The translations under genes were made by a program, and so were the position numbers. Below are positions 16,865 to 24,332 of a stretch of DNA of 64,000 nt, piece after piece; position 1 is the stretch's first letter, and every line of letters begins with the position of its first letter. The stretch spans positions 744,001 through 808,000 of the forward strand of contig NZ_LXEI01000001.1 in assembly GCF_001642835.1 (NCBI RefSeq). The letters are read 5' to 3'. Under the pieces are notes generated by a model. The model was not told the origin of the DNA, did no database searches, and saw only the letters and a list, made by a program, of their open reading frames with translations. The DNA is from Pseudotamlana agarivorans (GTDB lineage: Bacteria > Bacteroidota > Bacteroidia > Flavobacteriales > Flavobacteriaceae).

Positions 16865-17738
16865 CTTCAAGGTTATTTTGTGGTTCTGTAATGTCGTCGA
16901 CAGCAACTATCTCTTCTTTTAAGTTTTCTATTTCTGATTTCCGTTTTAACACGTCTTCCAAAATTGTTGATTGAAGACTTGGATACTTTTTATAGATATG
17001 CTTAAGCCCTTCCACCGTTTCACAATTAAGAATTTCTTTTTGTGCCGTTTTTAAGTCTGTACTTTCATTACACCAATTCATCAATCTTTTTCCAGTTGAA
17101 GAATTGATCACAAACTCAGGTTTATTCATAAATAGTCCTGTTCTGTCTTTAGAGGCTTTTGCCAAATGATTATCGTTTACAATTTCAAAATTAGCTGTTA
17201 ACTCGTATTCAAAGCCTTCACGCGTAATTTCTTTAGTTCCATGCTTAACAACACTAGTTCTACCGTTAGAATTCACATCCATTGAATAATCAATTTTTCT
17301 TCTAACTGTAGTAATTACATGAACCTTAGATTGTAATATAGCATCAATAAATGCTTGATGACGTGGAGTAATTTTTGCCCAATCCTGAAATCTACCCCCT
17401 AATTGCTCATGAATATCTAAACAACCTCCAGCTCCATTCCATTCATGAGTAATACTGTCAATTATAACAACTTCCATCCCTGAATTTTCACATAGTTTAA
17501 TTGCTTTAATATAGTTTTCTGGCGAATAAGGTGGATTTAGATTTAACACATTAAAATTCCCCATATTAGCATATAAGCTTGCAGAACCATTTTCCGTATC
17601 TATAACAGCAATTTTACTGTAATCTCCTGTTATACCTAAGCCCAGAAGCAAGGCTGAATATGTTTTTCCAAAACCAGAAGCACCCGAAATTCTAATTCTA
17701 AGTTTTACTTCTTGACGTTTTGCTACTTGTAATTCCAT
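16845..17738 (-). CDS. RecA-like AAA ATPase, phage Sak4-type recombinase
   Basis: A 297-residue protein with a RecA-fold ATPase core: Walker A GASGFGKT (19-26), then IAVIDTENGSASLYAN, Walker B MEVVIIDSITHEW (about 87-99) and a HQAFIDAILQSKVHVITTVRRK strand carrying the usual sensor position. This is the pattern of phage nucleotide-binding proteins that include the Sak4 single-strand annealing recombinases. The C-terminal 60 residues are acidic and helical. The neighbours, a small protein with an SSB-like tail upstream and DUF3871 downstream, fit a recombination or replication module. Annealing activity is inferred from family resemblance. Confidence 0.78.
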   Translation of the reverse strand: MELQVAKRQEVKLRIRISGASGFGKTYSALLLGLGITGDYSKIAVIDTENGSASLYANMGNFNVLNLNPPYSPENYIKAIKLCENSGMEVVIIDSITHEWNGAGGCLDIHEQLGGRFQDWAKITPRHQAFIDAILQSKVHVITTVRRKIDYSMDVNSNGRTSVVKHGTKEITREGFEYELTANFEIVNDNHLAKASKDRTGLFMNKPEFVINSSTGKRLMNWCNESTDLKTAQKEILNCETVEGLKHIYKKYPSLQSTILEDVLKRKSEIENLKEEIVAVDDITEPQNNLEDDTESD

Positions 17739-17795
17739 AATATATTTTCATTAAAATTTTAACAAACACTTAATTAGACATGTATATAAAAAACA

Positions 17796-17817
17796 AAAGA
17801 GCCAATAATGGCTCTTT
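17796..17817 (-). terminator. Hairpin after the SSB-tail gene
   Basis: AAAGAGCCA pairs with TGGCTCTTT around a four-base loop. It lies between the small gene at 17843 and the Sak4-like gene, and could attenuate or separate them. Confidence 0.75.
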
Positions 17818-17842
17818 GATTATTCTTTATAATCAACACTTA

Positions 17843-18184
17843 TTAGAATACATCAGATTCTTCAACAACATTCTCCGCTACAGCTTTATCTGAATTTTCT
17901 CGATATTCCCAACGATGTTCTAAAGTGATGATTTCTCCTGTTTCTGGAAGTGCAAATTCGTAAGGTTCAGTTGTTACCTTAACAATTTCCCCAGGAAACT
18001 GCATACCTATAAGTTGCTTACAACTTTCTTCGTCAAAAGTACAAGACACTGTACAGGTCTTAGCAGTAAAATACATTCTGTCATTTGACTTACTTTTTAC
18101 TGGAGCAATTTCACCTTGAAGTACTAATACGAAAAACTCGCCTTTTTCTGATTCTCTCTTTTTGTAATCTTTAATTGTTACCAT
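17843..18184 (-). CDS. Small strand-rich protein with SSB-like acidic C-terminus
   Basis: A 113-residue protein made of alternating strands (FFVLVLQGEIAPVKS, YFTAKTCTVSCTFDE, PGEIVKVTTEPYEF, EIITLEHRWEYRE), followed by a short flexible acidic tail ending EESDVF. An OB-like barrel with an acidic tail ending in Phe is the general design of single-stranded-DNA-binding proteins, whose tip recruits partner enzymes. The gene lies upstream of a Sak4-like recombinase, a family that tends to work with an SSB. It could instead be a generic conserved mobile-element protein; the fold was not verified. Confidence 0.55.
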   Translation of the reverse strand: MVTIKDYKKRESEKGEFFVLVLQGEIAPVKSKSNDRMYFTAKTCTVSCTFDEESCKQLIGMQFPGEIVKVTTEPYEFALPETGEIITLEHRWEYRENSDKAVAENVVEESDVF

Positions 18185-18402
18185 GATACACGTTTATATT
18201 AAAATCATGGCGGGAGACTATCCCCCACCTCAAGATTAGGGAGGGGTGTTTTGCTATTTATAAGTCATTTATGGAAGCATATTATTTTTCTAAAAATTTA
18301 AAAAAATTTTTTTTGAAAAAACTTATTAAGTTGGCGTGACAACTTGCCAACTTTTTTATTGAGAAATAAATAGGATTATTAAAGTAATATAACAATTCAT
18401 AA
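18185..18402. other. Intergenic leader with hairpin AAGTTGGC/GCCAACTT
   Basis: No gene. A perfect 8-bp inverted repeat (18328-18335 and 18346-18353), followed by a T run, lies in the middle. A C/G-rich patch sits at 18210-18247 in front of the gene starting at 18184. The hairpin shares the phrase ACAACTTGCCAACTT with sequences close to the island ends. Confidence 0.5.
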
Positions 18403-18834
18403 TTAAGATTTGAATTGTTCCATTTCAGTTGAAATACTTTCAAATACACCTTTTACAGAGCTGGTTACTTTATACATACCATTAACCATCAAATAGTCTT
18501 CCTTTTTACGCACTGAGAATGATTTGTTTATAAAAACATGATTTCCAAATCCAGCATAGTAATAATTAAACATATCTTTAACTATCTCAATACCTTCAAT
18601 TTTAATTGCTGTTTGATGTCTTGTTAAAACTTCTCTAATTTTTAAGTATAACTTTTCATCCTCAAACATATTGGTCTGGTAACAGCAGAGTTTTTCACTT
18701 TCAAGTGTGTAAAGCAAAATACCACCTGCATTACCCATGGCACCAGAATCAGCTATTTCGGTATAAATAATTTGTTCAAGAGGTATATTATTAAACGTTT
18801 GAAGGGTTATGTTTTTTAGGGTTTCAGTTTTCAT
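18403..18834 (-). CDS. Unknown cytosolic island protein
   Basis: 143 residues, no signal peptide or membrane segment, no family recognised. A glycine-rich SGAMGNAGGILLY (about 30-42) and a FNYYYAGFGNHVFIN segment (about 89-103) suggest a compact mixed alpha/beta domain. It is read leftward from a leader shared with no other gene. It could be an early gene of the replication module or the first gene of the cargo block. Confidence 0.6.
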   Translation of the reverse strand: MKTETLKNITLQTFNNIPLEQIIYTEIADSGAMGNAGGILLYTLESEKLCCYQTNMFEDEKLYLKIREVLTRHQTAIKIEGIEIVKDMFNYYYAGFGNHVFINKSFSVRKKEDYLMVNGMYKVTSSVKGVFESISTEMEQFKS

Positions 18835-18910
18835 TGTTGTTTTTGGATTTGTAGTTGAATTTTTATAAGAAATTTTGACAAGTTACTATTCATTCTTATA
18901 CTAAAAGATT

Positions 18911-19093
18911 TTACTTTTTACTATTATTTTCAAGAGTATAGAACAATATAACAACAATTACCAAAAGAGATAAAATAACAATATTATTAACAATATTATG
19001 GGTATCTTTAGTCATCCATAATTTACCGAGATTATATGTTATAAACCCTACCATTAGAACTACAAAGAATAATAGTTTTAAATAATCTCTCAT
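18911..19093 (-). CDS. Small two-helix membrane protein
   Basis: 60 residues forming two predicted membrane helices (about 5-23 and 35-53), joined by a short polar loop (KLWMTKDTHNIVN), with a polar C-terminal end (LENNSKK). Nothing else is recognisable. Its size and topology resemble small effectors or accessory membrane proteins, but there is no direct evidence for either. Neighbours on both sides are unknown island genes on the same strand. Confidence 0.5.
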   Translation of the reverse strand: MRDYLKLLFFVVLMVGFITYNLGKLWMTKDTHNIVNNIVILSLLVIVVILFYTLENNSKK

Positions 19094-19159
19094 TTTTTAA
19101 ATTATTAATTTCTCCCATACCATTCTTACCCTAAACAACATAGCAAGACAATTATTTTC

Positions 19160-19684
19160 TTAGTTTTCCCTTTGCAGTCCAAATGGTGTTACCTTAAACT
19201 TTGCGATAGTTGAACTGTCTTTTATCCATTTGGTGCTATTAAAAGGGATTATAGTACATCCAAAAATGATAACATTTGATATACCACGGTTAATTGCAAT
19301 TTCATGTAACCTTTTATTGTTTTCTACTGCCTGAATTAATTTTAAGTCCAGACCTTTCGCTTCTTCCATTAATTTAGCTTCTAACCTCTCATCTAATTGC
19401 TCTATTCTAAAACTTTGGTGTGAAAAATTATTCCAAAATAAAAGTAAGTGATTATAAGGTTGATATCTTATATTAAAATCCCCTTCTACCTTTACTTTTT
19501 TGATTTCACTTTCAACAGCATTAATTTTTAATATCTCACTTGCTCCTGCCGTCGTTTTTTCTGCAAATCCAGCTACCCGACTTGCTCCATCCAAAATTGT
19601 ACTTTTTTTAGAGTTTCCCTTCCCTAACATATAAAAGAAGATAAATAAGAACATTACAATAAAGAGAATGGTTGATATTTCCAT
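19160..19684 (-). CDS. N-terminally membrane-anchored unknown protein
   Basis: 174 residues: a single N-terminal membrane helix (about 3-21), then a basic stretch (GKGNSKKS), then a mostly helical soluble part with SRVAGFAEKTTAGASEILKINAVESEIKKV. The middle is rich in charged helix (EQLDERLEAKLMEEAKGLDLKLIQAVENN) that could form a coiled coil. Orientation by the positive-inside rule would place the soluble part in the cytosol. No family recognised. Confidence 0.55.
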   Translation of the reverse strand: MEISTILFIVMFLFIFFYMLGKGNSKKSTILDGASRVAGFAEKTTAGASEILKINAVESEIKKVKVEGDFNIRYQPYNHLLLFWNNFSHQSFRIEQLDERLEAKLMEEAKGLDLKLIQAVENNKRLHEIAINRGISNVIIFGCTIIPFNSTKWIKDSSTIAKFKVTPFGLQREN

Positions 19685-19718
19685 AATTTTAAGTTATTTA
19701 AAATTTTCGTTGAATTAT

Positions 19719-20366
19719 TTATGGATTTCTTCCATACCAACAAGGTCCAAAATGACTATTTTGTAAGGAATTATAAAAAAAAGTCATATAGCAATCCTTT
19801 AGTTCTTTTAGTGATTGCAACATTATTAAATAAGTTTTGTTTTCCTTGATTAGAATAAGCCAAATACCAGCAACACTTATAGTTTGATCTAGACTTTGGA
19901 TTTTCGCATAATAAACAACTTGTTTAGCTGGTATATTTTTAATTTTAGTATCAGATATTTTAAAATTAGAAAACTCGATTCCTGAGTTATATAGAATGTT
20001 TTTTATTTTATAATCTGTTAAGTCTGAAACATGTTTTACCCCATACTCATTAGATTGAGAAGCTACTCCAAAAGTAGCCTCATTACTTTTTTGTTGAATC
20101 TGAACAAGCACAGATCCTAGGTTTTCATTTTTAACATCCCAGAATTCATTAAAAGGCAAGGCAAAATCCTCACTTTCATTGGTATACCAATGATTATCAC
20201 TAATCCGATATTTTAACGCACTACAACTTGAAACTTGCAGAAATACTCCTTCACCCTTTTTATCCTTAATTGAATCTTTAACCTCGAAGTTTATCTGTTC
20301 TGAGCTCCTTTTTTCTGCAAAAGACAGCATAGTAACGAGAACCATTAATATTATACTTGTTTTCAT
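19719..20366 (-). CDS. Secreted unknown protein (possible PsbP/DUF1795-like fold)
   Basis: 215 residues with a short signal peptide (about 1-17). The rest is strand-rich, with an amphipathic pattern near the C-terminus (AKQVVYYAKIQSL, TISVAGIWLILIKENKTYLIMLQS) that recalls the PsbP/Mog1-like or DUF1795 fold. This is only a pattern impression. Two cysteines near the end (CYMTFF, GPCWYG) might form a disulfide. It is encoded in a run of membrane and secreted genes. Confidence 0.5.
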   Translation of the reverse strand: MKTSIILMVLVTMLSFAEKRSSEQINFEVKDSIKDKKGEGVFLQVSSCSALKYRISDNHWYTNESEDFALPFNEFWDVKNENLGSVLVQIQQKSNEATFGVASQSNEYGVKHVSDLTDYKIKNILYNSGIEFSNFKISDTKIKNIPAKQVVYYAKIQSLDQTISVAGIWLILIKENKTYLIMLQSLKELKDCYMTFFYNSLQNSHFGPCWYGRNP

Positions 20367-20384
20367 TTTATTTTTTGTTAACTG

Positions 20385-20882
20385 TTAATCAATAATCAGA
20401 AACTCACTTGAATCTATGCTTAAGGTATACTTCATTTTTGAAAGTACTTCTTCGTTAATTTTAGAAATAGCGTTATCAAAATAAAACACTCCTCGGTTAA
20501 ATTTATTAAACATCGTAAATTTTGGATACAAATGAGCTACATAGTTATAACTCACTGAATCACTCTCAAATAATGCCGCAGTTAAAAAATAACTCGTACC
20601 GCCATCTGAAGCAGAGCTCGAAAACTCTACTAAGGCATCAGTTTTACCATCAAAATTATAGTCAAAATAATTTACAGCGTTAATCTGGTCTATTTGGTAA
20701 TAAACAATTTCTCCAAATTCATTAATTTCAGGTTGTTTAATATGAAGATTGAAGAAATCATTAAATTCATTTTTAAGCTCAATATTGTTTTCTAATTCTT
20801 TCTGGGCTTTGCTATTTACTTGTGATTGTAGAACACTACATAATGAAAAAATAAAGACAGAAATAAACCCTTTAACCCCCAC
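20385..20882 (-). CDS. Secreted protein with FG-GAP/VCBS-like Asp motif
   Basis: 165 residues from a GTG start at 20882, six bases after the preceding lipoprotein gene stop; no ATG is available at this end of the frame. An N-terminal hydrophobic segment (about 3-20) ending in LQSQ is a likely signal peptide. NYFDYNFDGKTDALVEFSS (about 71-89) resembles the calcium-binding Asp loop of FG-GAP/VCBS-type repeats. The role is unknown; surface location is likely. Confidence 0.5.
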   Translation of the reverse strand: MGVKGFISVFIFSLCSVLQSQVNSKAQKELENNIELKNEFNDFFNLHIKQPEINEFGEIVYYQIDQINAVNYFDYNFDGKTDALVEFSSSASDGGTSYFLTAALFESDSVSYNYVAHLYPKFTMFNKFNRGVFYFDNAISKINEEVLSKMKYTLSIDSSEFLIID

Positions 20883-20888
20883 TTGTTT

Positions 20889-21752
20889 TTATCTTAAGTA
20901 TGTGAGCAATAAAACACCAGAGGTTCGAGTATTAGTAAAACTTACTCTATTTGGGTAATTATTTTCATCATATTGATAAGTTGCTGAATATATCTCTTCT
21001 CCATCTCTAAGTACTTTCTTTACATTATTCTTAAAAAGTTTTAACCCCATATCCTCCGATGAAATGTAATCAATACCAGTACAAGTATATTGAAACAATA
21101 AGTTATAGCTTTCAACCAGATTATAAAATGGATTTGGTTTATCATCAAACTCAAATGTATAATCATAATTAGAAGTAACTGTACCTCCTGAGGTATTAAA
21201 CTCTTTCTTATTCATTTTACTAATCTTTCCTTCCGAGTATTCGAAAGTCACTTTCTCCCATAAACCTACACCATCGACTAACCATTCCGCAGTTTGCAGC
21301 ATTCCATCGTCGTTATAAGTAAATTGATAATCTATAAAAGACTCATCTTTCTGGATTCTAATAAGTGTATTATCCTCATAATAATAATTTAATACCTGTG
21401 TATAATCATGATTAATAAAGGCTTCTAAGTCAAATACATCAGGGTTAAAAGTTTCCTCTGTTAGTTGGATAGTGCCGCGATAACTTTTTGATATTTTACC
21501 TTTACTATTGTATTCGTAATAATTTAACTCTCCACTACAGTCATTTAAAAAGGTATATTTTAATTTATCATTTTCATAAATAAACTGTGTCGGCTTATCC
21601 CAATCATTTGGGTTTTGGTTTGTGATAGATGTAATGTATTTCTGGGTTTCATCTGTGTTATTTTCTTTTTCATCTGAAGTTTCTTCACTACTACAAGAAA
21701 CTAATACTAAGCCCAACAATACAAGGCTTAATTTTAAAAATTGTTTTTTCAT
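20889..21752 (-). CDS. Lipoprotein with YD-like strand repeats
   Basis: 287 residues starting with a clear lipoprotein signal (MKKQFLKLSLVLLGLVLVSC, Cys20) and an acidic linker (SSEETSDEKENNTDE). The mature part has repeated phrases of the type YEYNSKGKISK, FTYNDDGMLQT, FEYSEGKISKM and YQYDENNYPNRV, the degenerate YD-repeat pattern common in Bacteroidota cell-surface lipoproteins. It is the first gene of the leftward secreted-protein run and probably outer-membrane exposed. Function unknown. Confidence 0.65.
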   Translation of the reverse strand: MKKQFLKLSLVLLGLVLVSCSSEETSDEKENNTDETQKYITSITNQNPNDWDKPTQFIYENDKLKYTFLNDCSGELNYYEYNSKGKISKSYRGTIQLTEETFNPDVFDLEAFINHDYTQVLNYYYEDNTLIRIQKDESFIDYQFTYNDDGMLQTAEWLVDGVGLWEKVTFEYSEGKISKMNKKEFNTSGGTVTSNYDYTFEFDDKPNPFYNLVESYNLLFQYTCTGIDYISSEDMGLKLFKNNVKKVLRDGEEIYSATYQYDENNYPNRVSFTNTRTSGVLLLTYLR

Positions 21753-21906
21753 TTTAAGAATTTAGGTTAAGATTATTCCGTTTATTATCAATAGTATATT
21801 AAACATGAATAAGTTCAATTAAATAGTTTTATTGTTTTCATTTTGTAACAAAAACAATTAGATAGAATTAATATAAAAAATCTTCTTTTCAAATATAAAT
21901 AAAACA

Positions 21907-21924
21907 GTTATGATGTATCATAAC
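21907..21924. promoter_or_regulatory. Inverted repeat, operator candidate for the XRE regulator
   Basis: GTTATGAT and ATCATAAC flank a two-base spacer, ending 40 bases before the ATG of the XRE gene. A short symmetrical site in this position is typical of autoregulation by small XRE proteins. It lies in the divergent region that also faces the lipoprotein gene at 21752. Confidence 0.55.
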
Positions 21925-21964
21925 CCTCTAAAAAAGATTTATAATCACCTTGCCGTATCTAATT

Positions 21965-22192
21965 ATGACAGATACAGAAAAGGCATATCTACAATCAATT
22001 GGCAGAAACATTTCTACCATCAGAAGACAAAAAAATCTTAGTCAACTTGATGTCTGTGCTATAATAGAAATGGAAAAGCCCAACCTTTCCGCCATCGAAA
22101 ATGGCAGGCAAAATGTAACTGCTTTAACTTTAAAAAAAATAGCAGATGCCATTGAGGTAAAAGTAGCCGACTTTTTTATTTTTAAAGCTTAA
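21965..22192 (+). CDS. XRE-family helix-turn-helix transcriptional regulator
   Basis: 75 residues when read from the ATG at 21965 (MTDTEKAYLQSIGRN). This start is preferred over an upstream non-ATG start because the family begins close to the helix preceding the HTH. The XRE HTH is complete: IGRNISTIRRQKNLSQLDVCAIIEMEKPNLSAIENGRQNVTALTLKKIADAIEV, where SQLDVCAIIEMEKPNLSAIE is the turn and recognition helix. It probably controls the island, either the divergent lipoprotein cassette or the adjacent macrodomain and integrase genes. An inverted repeat at 21907-21924 is a likely target. Confidence 0.9.
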   Translation: MTDTEKAYLQSIGRNISTIRRQKNLSQLDVCAIIEMEKPNLSAIENGRQNVTALTLKKIADAIEVKVADFFIFKA

Positions 22193-22313
22193 ATGTTATC
22201 AACAGCTACTTCGTAGTTAATTTCATTCTCAATCTTATTATCAACTTTTAATTTCACTTCGGTTTTTAATCTTACCTTAGTAAAGAACAAAATTGACATA
22301 CCTTTAGGGAGAC

Positions 22314-22832
22314 ATGGAGATAAAATTATTGAAAGGAGATATTACGCAACTTGATGTTGATGCCATAGTAAATGCAGCAAACACATCTCTCTTAGGAGGT
22401 GGTGGCGTAGATGGTGCAATTCATAGAGCAGGAGGTATTCAAATATTAGAAGAGTGTAAACAAATTAGAGCTAAACAAGGTGGTTGTAACGTAGGCGAAG
22501 CTGTAATTACTTCTAGCGGAAACTTAAAAGCTAAATTTGTGATTCACACCGTTGGTCCCAACTGGAATAATGGCAACTCCAATGAAGCTGAAAAACTAAA
22601 AAACTGCTATATCAACTCATTAAAATTAGCTCAAGAAAACAAAATTAAGACTATTGCTTTCCCCAACATTAGTACTGGCATTTATGGATACCCTTTAGAA
22701 GAAGCTGCCGAAATAGCAATTAAAACTATAACCGAATACAGTTCTTCCAAAATTGAATCCATTACATTTGTTTGTTTTAGTGACGACAATTACAGCATTT
22801 ACAATAGAAAGTTAAACATAAAGGGAAGCTAA
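22314..22832 (+). CDS. Macrodomain protein (ADP-ribosyl/O-acetyl-ADP-ribose hydrolase type)
   Basis: 172 residues comprising a single MacroD/YmdB-type macrodomain. Signatures are [21 protein letters not shown] (residues 5-25), the glycine loop [33 protein letters not shown] and the phosphate loop [20 protein letters not shown]. Such proteins hydrolyse O-acetyl-ADP-ribose or remove ADP-ribose from proteins or nucleic acids. All expected motifs look intact. It is convergent with the integrase gene, the two stops overlapping by four bases. No ADP-ribosyltransferase toxin is adjacent, so a DarTG-type pair is not supported. Confidence 0.92.
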   Translation: MEIKLLKGDITQLDVDAIVNAANTSLLGGGGVDGAIHRAGGIQILEECKQIRAKQGGCNVGEAVITSSGNLKAKFVIHTVGPNWNNGNSNEAEKLKNCYINSLKLAQENKIKTIAFPNISTGIYGYPLEEAAEIAIKTITEYSSSKIESITFVCFSDDNYSIYNRKLNIKGS

Positions 22833-24022
22833 CCGCTTCCCTTTAACTTTTCTATCTCAATACTAATTTTCTTCTGCACCACCTTACCATAACTTTCTTG
22901 GGTTATTTTCATACTGGAATGACCTAATAATTCACTAACAATTTCCATAGACACATTATTATAAAGCAAAACTGTCGATGCAAATGTACGTCTAGCCATA
23001 TGGGTTGTAAGGTTCTTTTCTATTCCAGAAATGGCAGCAATTTCCTTTAAATAAGAATTATATTTTTGATTACTAATTCTTGGAAAAACCTTCATTTCAT
23101 TGCTAACATAATTATCTAAAATAGTTTCAGCCTTAGGAAGTAAAGGAATTGATAATGCTTTAGATGTTTTCTTTCTATTCATTTTAATCCATCTGTTTTT
23201 ATCAAAACCAACAACGATATTTTTAGGTTCTAAATCCATTAATTCAGTATAAGCCAATCCTGTGTAACAACAGAAAACAAACAAGTCCTTTACTAGCTTT
23301 AGCCTAGGTTGTGAAAACACATGATTTTCTAACTTAATAAGTTCTTCAGGAGACAAAAAGACTATGCTATTTTTTGTTCTTTTGGCTTTATACAACATAA
23401 AAGGATCTTTATCTAAATCACCCTCGGCAACAGCTATTCTAATAGGTTTCCTAAAGCGTTGTATCATCTTATTTATTGTAGCTTGACCTAAACTCTTTTC
23501 TGTTTTTAAATAATACTCTAAATCCGCTAAAAATTGAAGGTTTAATTTATTTAGGGGATAATCTGTTCGCTTATATTTATATTTAATGAAATCTTTAACA
23601 TGTTTATAGGAATAATCGAACTTTACCCAAGTAGCTCTTTGAATATCTATTCCTATAAGCTTTTTTAGAGATTCTAAATAACGTTTAAAAGCATCTAATA
23701 CACCTTTATCCTTTTGCGTTTTTTCACCCTTATATTGAAGATAAATATCCTCAACAGTAAAGCTTTGCTCCTTAACTTGAAGCATTAAAAAAGCCTGACT
23801 AAGTTTTGTCTTAATCAGGCTTAATTGAGTGTTAATACTTTTTCCATCAGGTTCAGGTGGTTTAACCACTTGCTGTTTTGAGTTCCAGTTTTTAGGGTTA
23901 ACAAATAGTCCCGTAGAAAATGTCTTTCTAGCTTTATTATACGTCATTCTACACATAAGAGCACAAACTCCTTGAGCATTTTGTTTCTGTCTATTTATAA
24001 CAAATAATATATTGATTTTCAT
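22829..24022 (-). CDS. int: Tyrosine recombinase (island integrase, Bacteroidota type)
   Basis: A 397-residue integrase with an N-terminal arm-binding domain (about 1-90), a core-binding SAM-like domain (about 105-200) and a C-terminal catalytic domain. Catalytic residues seen are H341 and R344 ([10 protein letters not shown]), H367 (LLGHSS) and Tyr378 (ITQESYGKV). Arg I is replaced: the box reads TGLAYTEL with Ala257, a substitution usual in Bacteroidota integrases and also known for the CTnDOT enzyme. It catalyses integration and excision at the tRNA-Met 3' end. Its start lies about 190 bp from the attachment repeat, with two direct repeats in between. Confidence 0.95.
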   Translation of the reverse strand: MKINILFVINRQKQNAQGVCALMCRMTYNKARKTFSTGLFVNPKNWNSKQQVVKPPEPDGKSINTQLSLIKTKLSQAFLMLQVKEQSFTVEDIYLQYKGEKTQKDKGVLDAFKRYLESLKKLIGIDIQRATWVKFDYSYKHVKDFIKYKYKRTDYPLNKLNLQFLADLEYYLKTEKSLGQATINKMIQRFRKPIRIAVAEGDLDKDPFMLYKAKRTKNSIVFLSPEELIKLENHVFSQPRLKLVKDLFVFCCYTGLAYTELMDLEPKNIVVGFDKNRWIKMNRKKTSKALSIPLLPKAETILDNYVSNEMKVFPRISNQKYNSYLKEIAAISGIEKNLTTHMARRTFASTVLLYNNVSMEIVSELLGHSSMKITQESYGKVVQKKISIEIEKLKGSG

Positions 24023-24040
24023 AATAATTAGATTAAAATT

Positions 24041-24076
24041 AATGGGTGTCTTTTTAAAATGGAATGGGTGTCTTTT
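24041..24076. repeat. Direct repeats between integrase and att core (arm-site candidates)
   Basis: AATGGGTGTCTTTT occurs at 24041-24054 and again at 24063-24076, a 22-bp period or about two helical turns. Position between the integrase start and the core site fits arm-type integrase or excisionase binding sites. Confidence 0.5.
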
Positions 24077-24170
24077 ATGATGCCTTTTTTAGAAAAAAAA
24101 CTTGGCAACTTGGCTTTAAAAGAAAAATGGTATAAGTGTGTAAAATGCAGGATTACTATAGAATAAGCAC

Positions 24171-24206
24171 AAAAAAAGCCCAAACTACATTTGTAATTTA
24201 GGCTTT
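24171..24206 (-). terminator. Terminator downstream of tRNA-Met supplied by the island
   Basis: An imperfect long stem (AAGCCTAAATTAC with GTAGTTTGGGCTT, with G-U pairs) followed by a T run on the reverse strand. It differs in sequence from the native hairpin left behind at 4778-4829. Confidence 0.75.
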
Positions 24207-24209
24207 AAG

Positions 24210-24238
24210 GTGGTCCCACCTGGGCTCGAACCAGGGAC
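24210..24238. repeat. Right attachment-site repeat within tRNA-Met
   Basis: Identical to 4822-4850. It lies in the T arm and acceptor stem of the intact tRNA, so insertion regenerates a complete tRNA gene. Confidence 0.9.
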
Positions 24239-24284
24239 TTTCTGATTATGAGTCAGATACTCTAACCAACTGAGTTATAGGACC
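24211..24284 (-). tRNA. tRNA-Met (anticodon CAT)
   Basis: A complete 74-base cloverleaf on the reverse strand: acceptor GGTCCTA/TGGGACC, D stem ACTC/GAGT, anticodon stem TCTGA/TCAGA with loop CTCATAA, T stem CCTGG/CCAGG with TTCGAGC loop, discriminator A. The CCA end is not encoded (CCT follows). The AGTTGGTTA D loop favours elongator tRNA-Met over the lysidine-modified tRNA-Ile2, which has the same anticodon. Its 3' half is the island attachment site. Confidence 0.9.
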
Positions 24285-24332
24285 GAAATTGGAGTGCAAT
24301 ATTACTACTTATTTTAATACTTCACAAGAAAA

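Larger units (their letters stand above)
4822..24238. mobile_element. 19.4-kb integrative genomic island in tRNA-Met
   Basis: The element is bounded by a perfect 29-bp direct repeat (4822-4850 and 24210-24238) made of the TPsiC arm and acceptor end of tRNA-Met. The intact tRNA and the integrase gene lie together at the right end, the standard arrangement for tyrosine-integrase insertion at a tRNA 3' end. Contents from left to right: a type I restriction-modification operon with KAP ATPase and UDG-like protein, GIY-YIG endonuclease, SF3 helicase, unknown genes, DUF3871, Sak4-like ATPase, an SSB-tail protein, a membrane/secreted cargo cassette, XRE regulator, macrodomain protein and integrase. 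No capsid, terminase, relaxase or type IV secretion genes are seen. It looks like a phage-satellite-type or non-conjugative island carrying defence cargo. Confidence 0.9.

Noticed and set aside
22189-22299. 36-codon reverse-strand frame between the XRE and macrodomain genes
   Set aside because: It has an ATG and a plausible length but no recognisable feature, and frames of this size are common by chance in AT-rich DNA.
22314-22832. DarG-like antitoxin of a DarTG pair
   Set aside because: No DarT-type ADP-ribosyltransferase gene is next to it; the neighbours are an XRE regulator and the integrase.
4822-24238. Complete prophage or conjugative element
   Set aside because: No capsid, portal, terminase, tail, relaxase or type IV secretion genes; only integration, replication-type and cargo genes.
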